DNA of 64,000 nt from Vanilla planifolia (Eukaryota > Streptophyta > Magnoliopsida > Asparagales > Orchidaceae), in contig CM043869.1 of assembly GCA_023846275.1 (NCBI GenBank), forward strand, positions 15,533,501 to 15,597,500. Reading direction: 5' to 3'. This document shows positions 62,531-64,000 of the stretch, in pieces. How positions within the stretch are numbered: position 1 is the stretch's first letter; each line of letters starts with the position of its first letter. The notes below the pieces were generated by a model. The model saw only the letters and a list, made by a program, of their open reading frames with translations. It was not told the origin of the DNA and ran no database searches. The position numbers and the translations under genes were made by a program.

Positions 62531-64000
62531 ACCCACCTTTTTGAGTGTGCTACATCATTTTCTTTTCTACTTTTTTTGAAACCATTATTGTTTTAAAATA
62601 GATCATTTGTCATTTTGAAACACAAATAAATACCAAAATAGAAACTATTATATTCCTTTGAAATCATAGTTTATACAAAATTGTCTTGTAGTGAAAACTT
62701 AAAACTATATTATGTTCATAAAGTAAATACATCACAAAAAAATAAAATGACATCTTTACATAACCATAAAAATAAAATTATGTAGCAAATGCAATAGCTT
62801 TTGCTGCATAATGTATGATCCAATGAAACATCTATATTAAAATGATGAATTGTCTCTCTCTCTCAATGCTCCTCTTGAGTCCTATGATGTGCTTCCTTAT
62901 TATTTGAATGTGTTAAGCTACATAGTAAGTTGAGTTAATCAACATTAGTTCTGTGGAAAAAAAACTATATCATATATGTGCCAATTATTATATCTTGGGG
63001 GTCATGTTGCATGTTTGGTTAAGTATCATATCATAATTAATACAAAATAACAAAATGATTATGTAGAATTGCATAACACTTTAATGCTCCTATTGAGTTA
63101 ACCCATTTTGTTATTATCCCTTTTACCCCCTTTTTTATTTCTTTTGAGTTTAGTTATAAAAAAATGTTAAAAATAGTTTTAACACATTTTAGCATTACCT
63201 CTGACTTATGCATCAAAATGAGATATACCCTATTAATGATTTCTTAAGCTCTACCTCCAAAAACATGCTCTGAAAAGAGATACACCTATCTATCAATCAT
63301 GATTTGTAATCTTTTATAATCAAGCCTTGTCTTAACCAAAACTTGGTCTCTATACTTTTCCATTTCATATTTAATTCCTTTTTAATAAATTCTCATTATA
63401 GAAAAAAATCATTTAATCGATTAGAACTTTGTAATTCCTTTTTTGCAAAATTCTTGCAAGTTAGCCTAATATAGCATGATTTGTAAAATTGTAAAGCATG
63501 GCATTGAATTTATCACATAGCAATCAATGTGTATGTAAAGCATGTGAAAGACATAAGGAATGAATAAGCATATGGAGGATGTGAAACATGTATGTAATCA
63601 TCAACCAATAGCATTCAAATTCTTTTGATTTCTAAGTCTCTATACTACATTCATAATATAAATCAAATAGATGCACATAAGAAATACAAGAATGACTACT
63701 TAATTTAAGATTTTGTAATAGAGGTCTTCTCTTTGTTGACTTGATTTTGAATCTTTTTCCTAAATTCTAATTTCATTGATTTCTCTCTATTAAACTAAAT
63801 AAGAAAATTCCCAAAGTTTTTTTTATTTAGTATCTCCTTCTCTCTTTTTGTGTTCCTTATAGCTTGGCTCGACCACTCTTAGGATTATTTCTTTATTTTT
63901 CCTTCAAATCCAAAAATGTTATAGTAGCAAATGATCTTTCCTTTTATAACCCAACCAACCCCTTTCCATCCCCCAACTCTTCCTATTGCTCACCAAATGG
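62531..64000. other. AT-rich intergenic DNA at window end
   Basis: No gene, RNA or clear element is recognised. The missing 5' part of gypsy relic C is not readable here. Confidence 0.45.

Overview
The window is nuclear DNA from a flowering plant. It has a spliced plant-type GH3 beta-xylosidase gene with GT/AG introns, an A-type (CYP71-like) cytochrome P450 fragment, and plant Ty1/copia, Ty3/gypsy and DUF4283-type L1 retroelements, all in a very AT-rich background. I cannot place the species. No prokaryotic, organellar or CRISPR-like content was seen, and I found no clear candidate for an undescribed system. What is informative here is the nesting and relative age of mobile elements around one intact gene.

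Layout. 1-15.7 kb is AT-rich sequence with no gene I can support, apart from LTR-like promoter patches. A decayed Ty3/gypsy reverse transcriptase lies at 15.78-16.29 kb (minus strand). 18.95-24.05 kb holds the second exon of a CYP71-like P450 pseudogene, split by a 4.58-kb Ty1/copia element (19357-23936, minus strand) with paired LTRs and a near-perfect 5-bp target duplication. 24.05-27.7 kb is AT-rich and unassigned. 27.7-36.05 kb is a decayed chromodomain-type gypsy element (minus strand), interrupted by a GC-rich, nearly intact L1 LINE (28065-34754, plus strand) flanked by an exact 12-bp duplication. A 230-290 bp duplication with a long TA tract lies at 36.87-37.42 kb. 37.55-42.3 kb is a second, heavily decayed LINE (plus strand). 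43.2-45.4 kb is another gypsy relic (minus strand). 50.6-54.05 kb carries the beta-xylosidase gene on the minus strand, with seven exons that join in frame to 766 codons. 58.07-58.62 kb is a 36-bp tandem array interrupted by a 227-bp fold-back MITE-like element. 60.45-62.53 kb is a further gypsy relic.

Function and history. The beta-xylosidase is the only gene that looks functional: it encodes a secreted cell-wall enzyme with its own TATA box and polyadenylation signal. The P450 probably already had a stop codon when the copia element landed, because both copies of the target duplication share the base that makes the stop. The GC-rich LINE is much younger than the gypsy element it entered: its ORFs carry only two single-base deletions and one stop, and its endonuclease, reverse transcriptase and RNase H motifs are kept.
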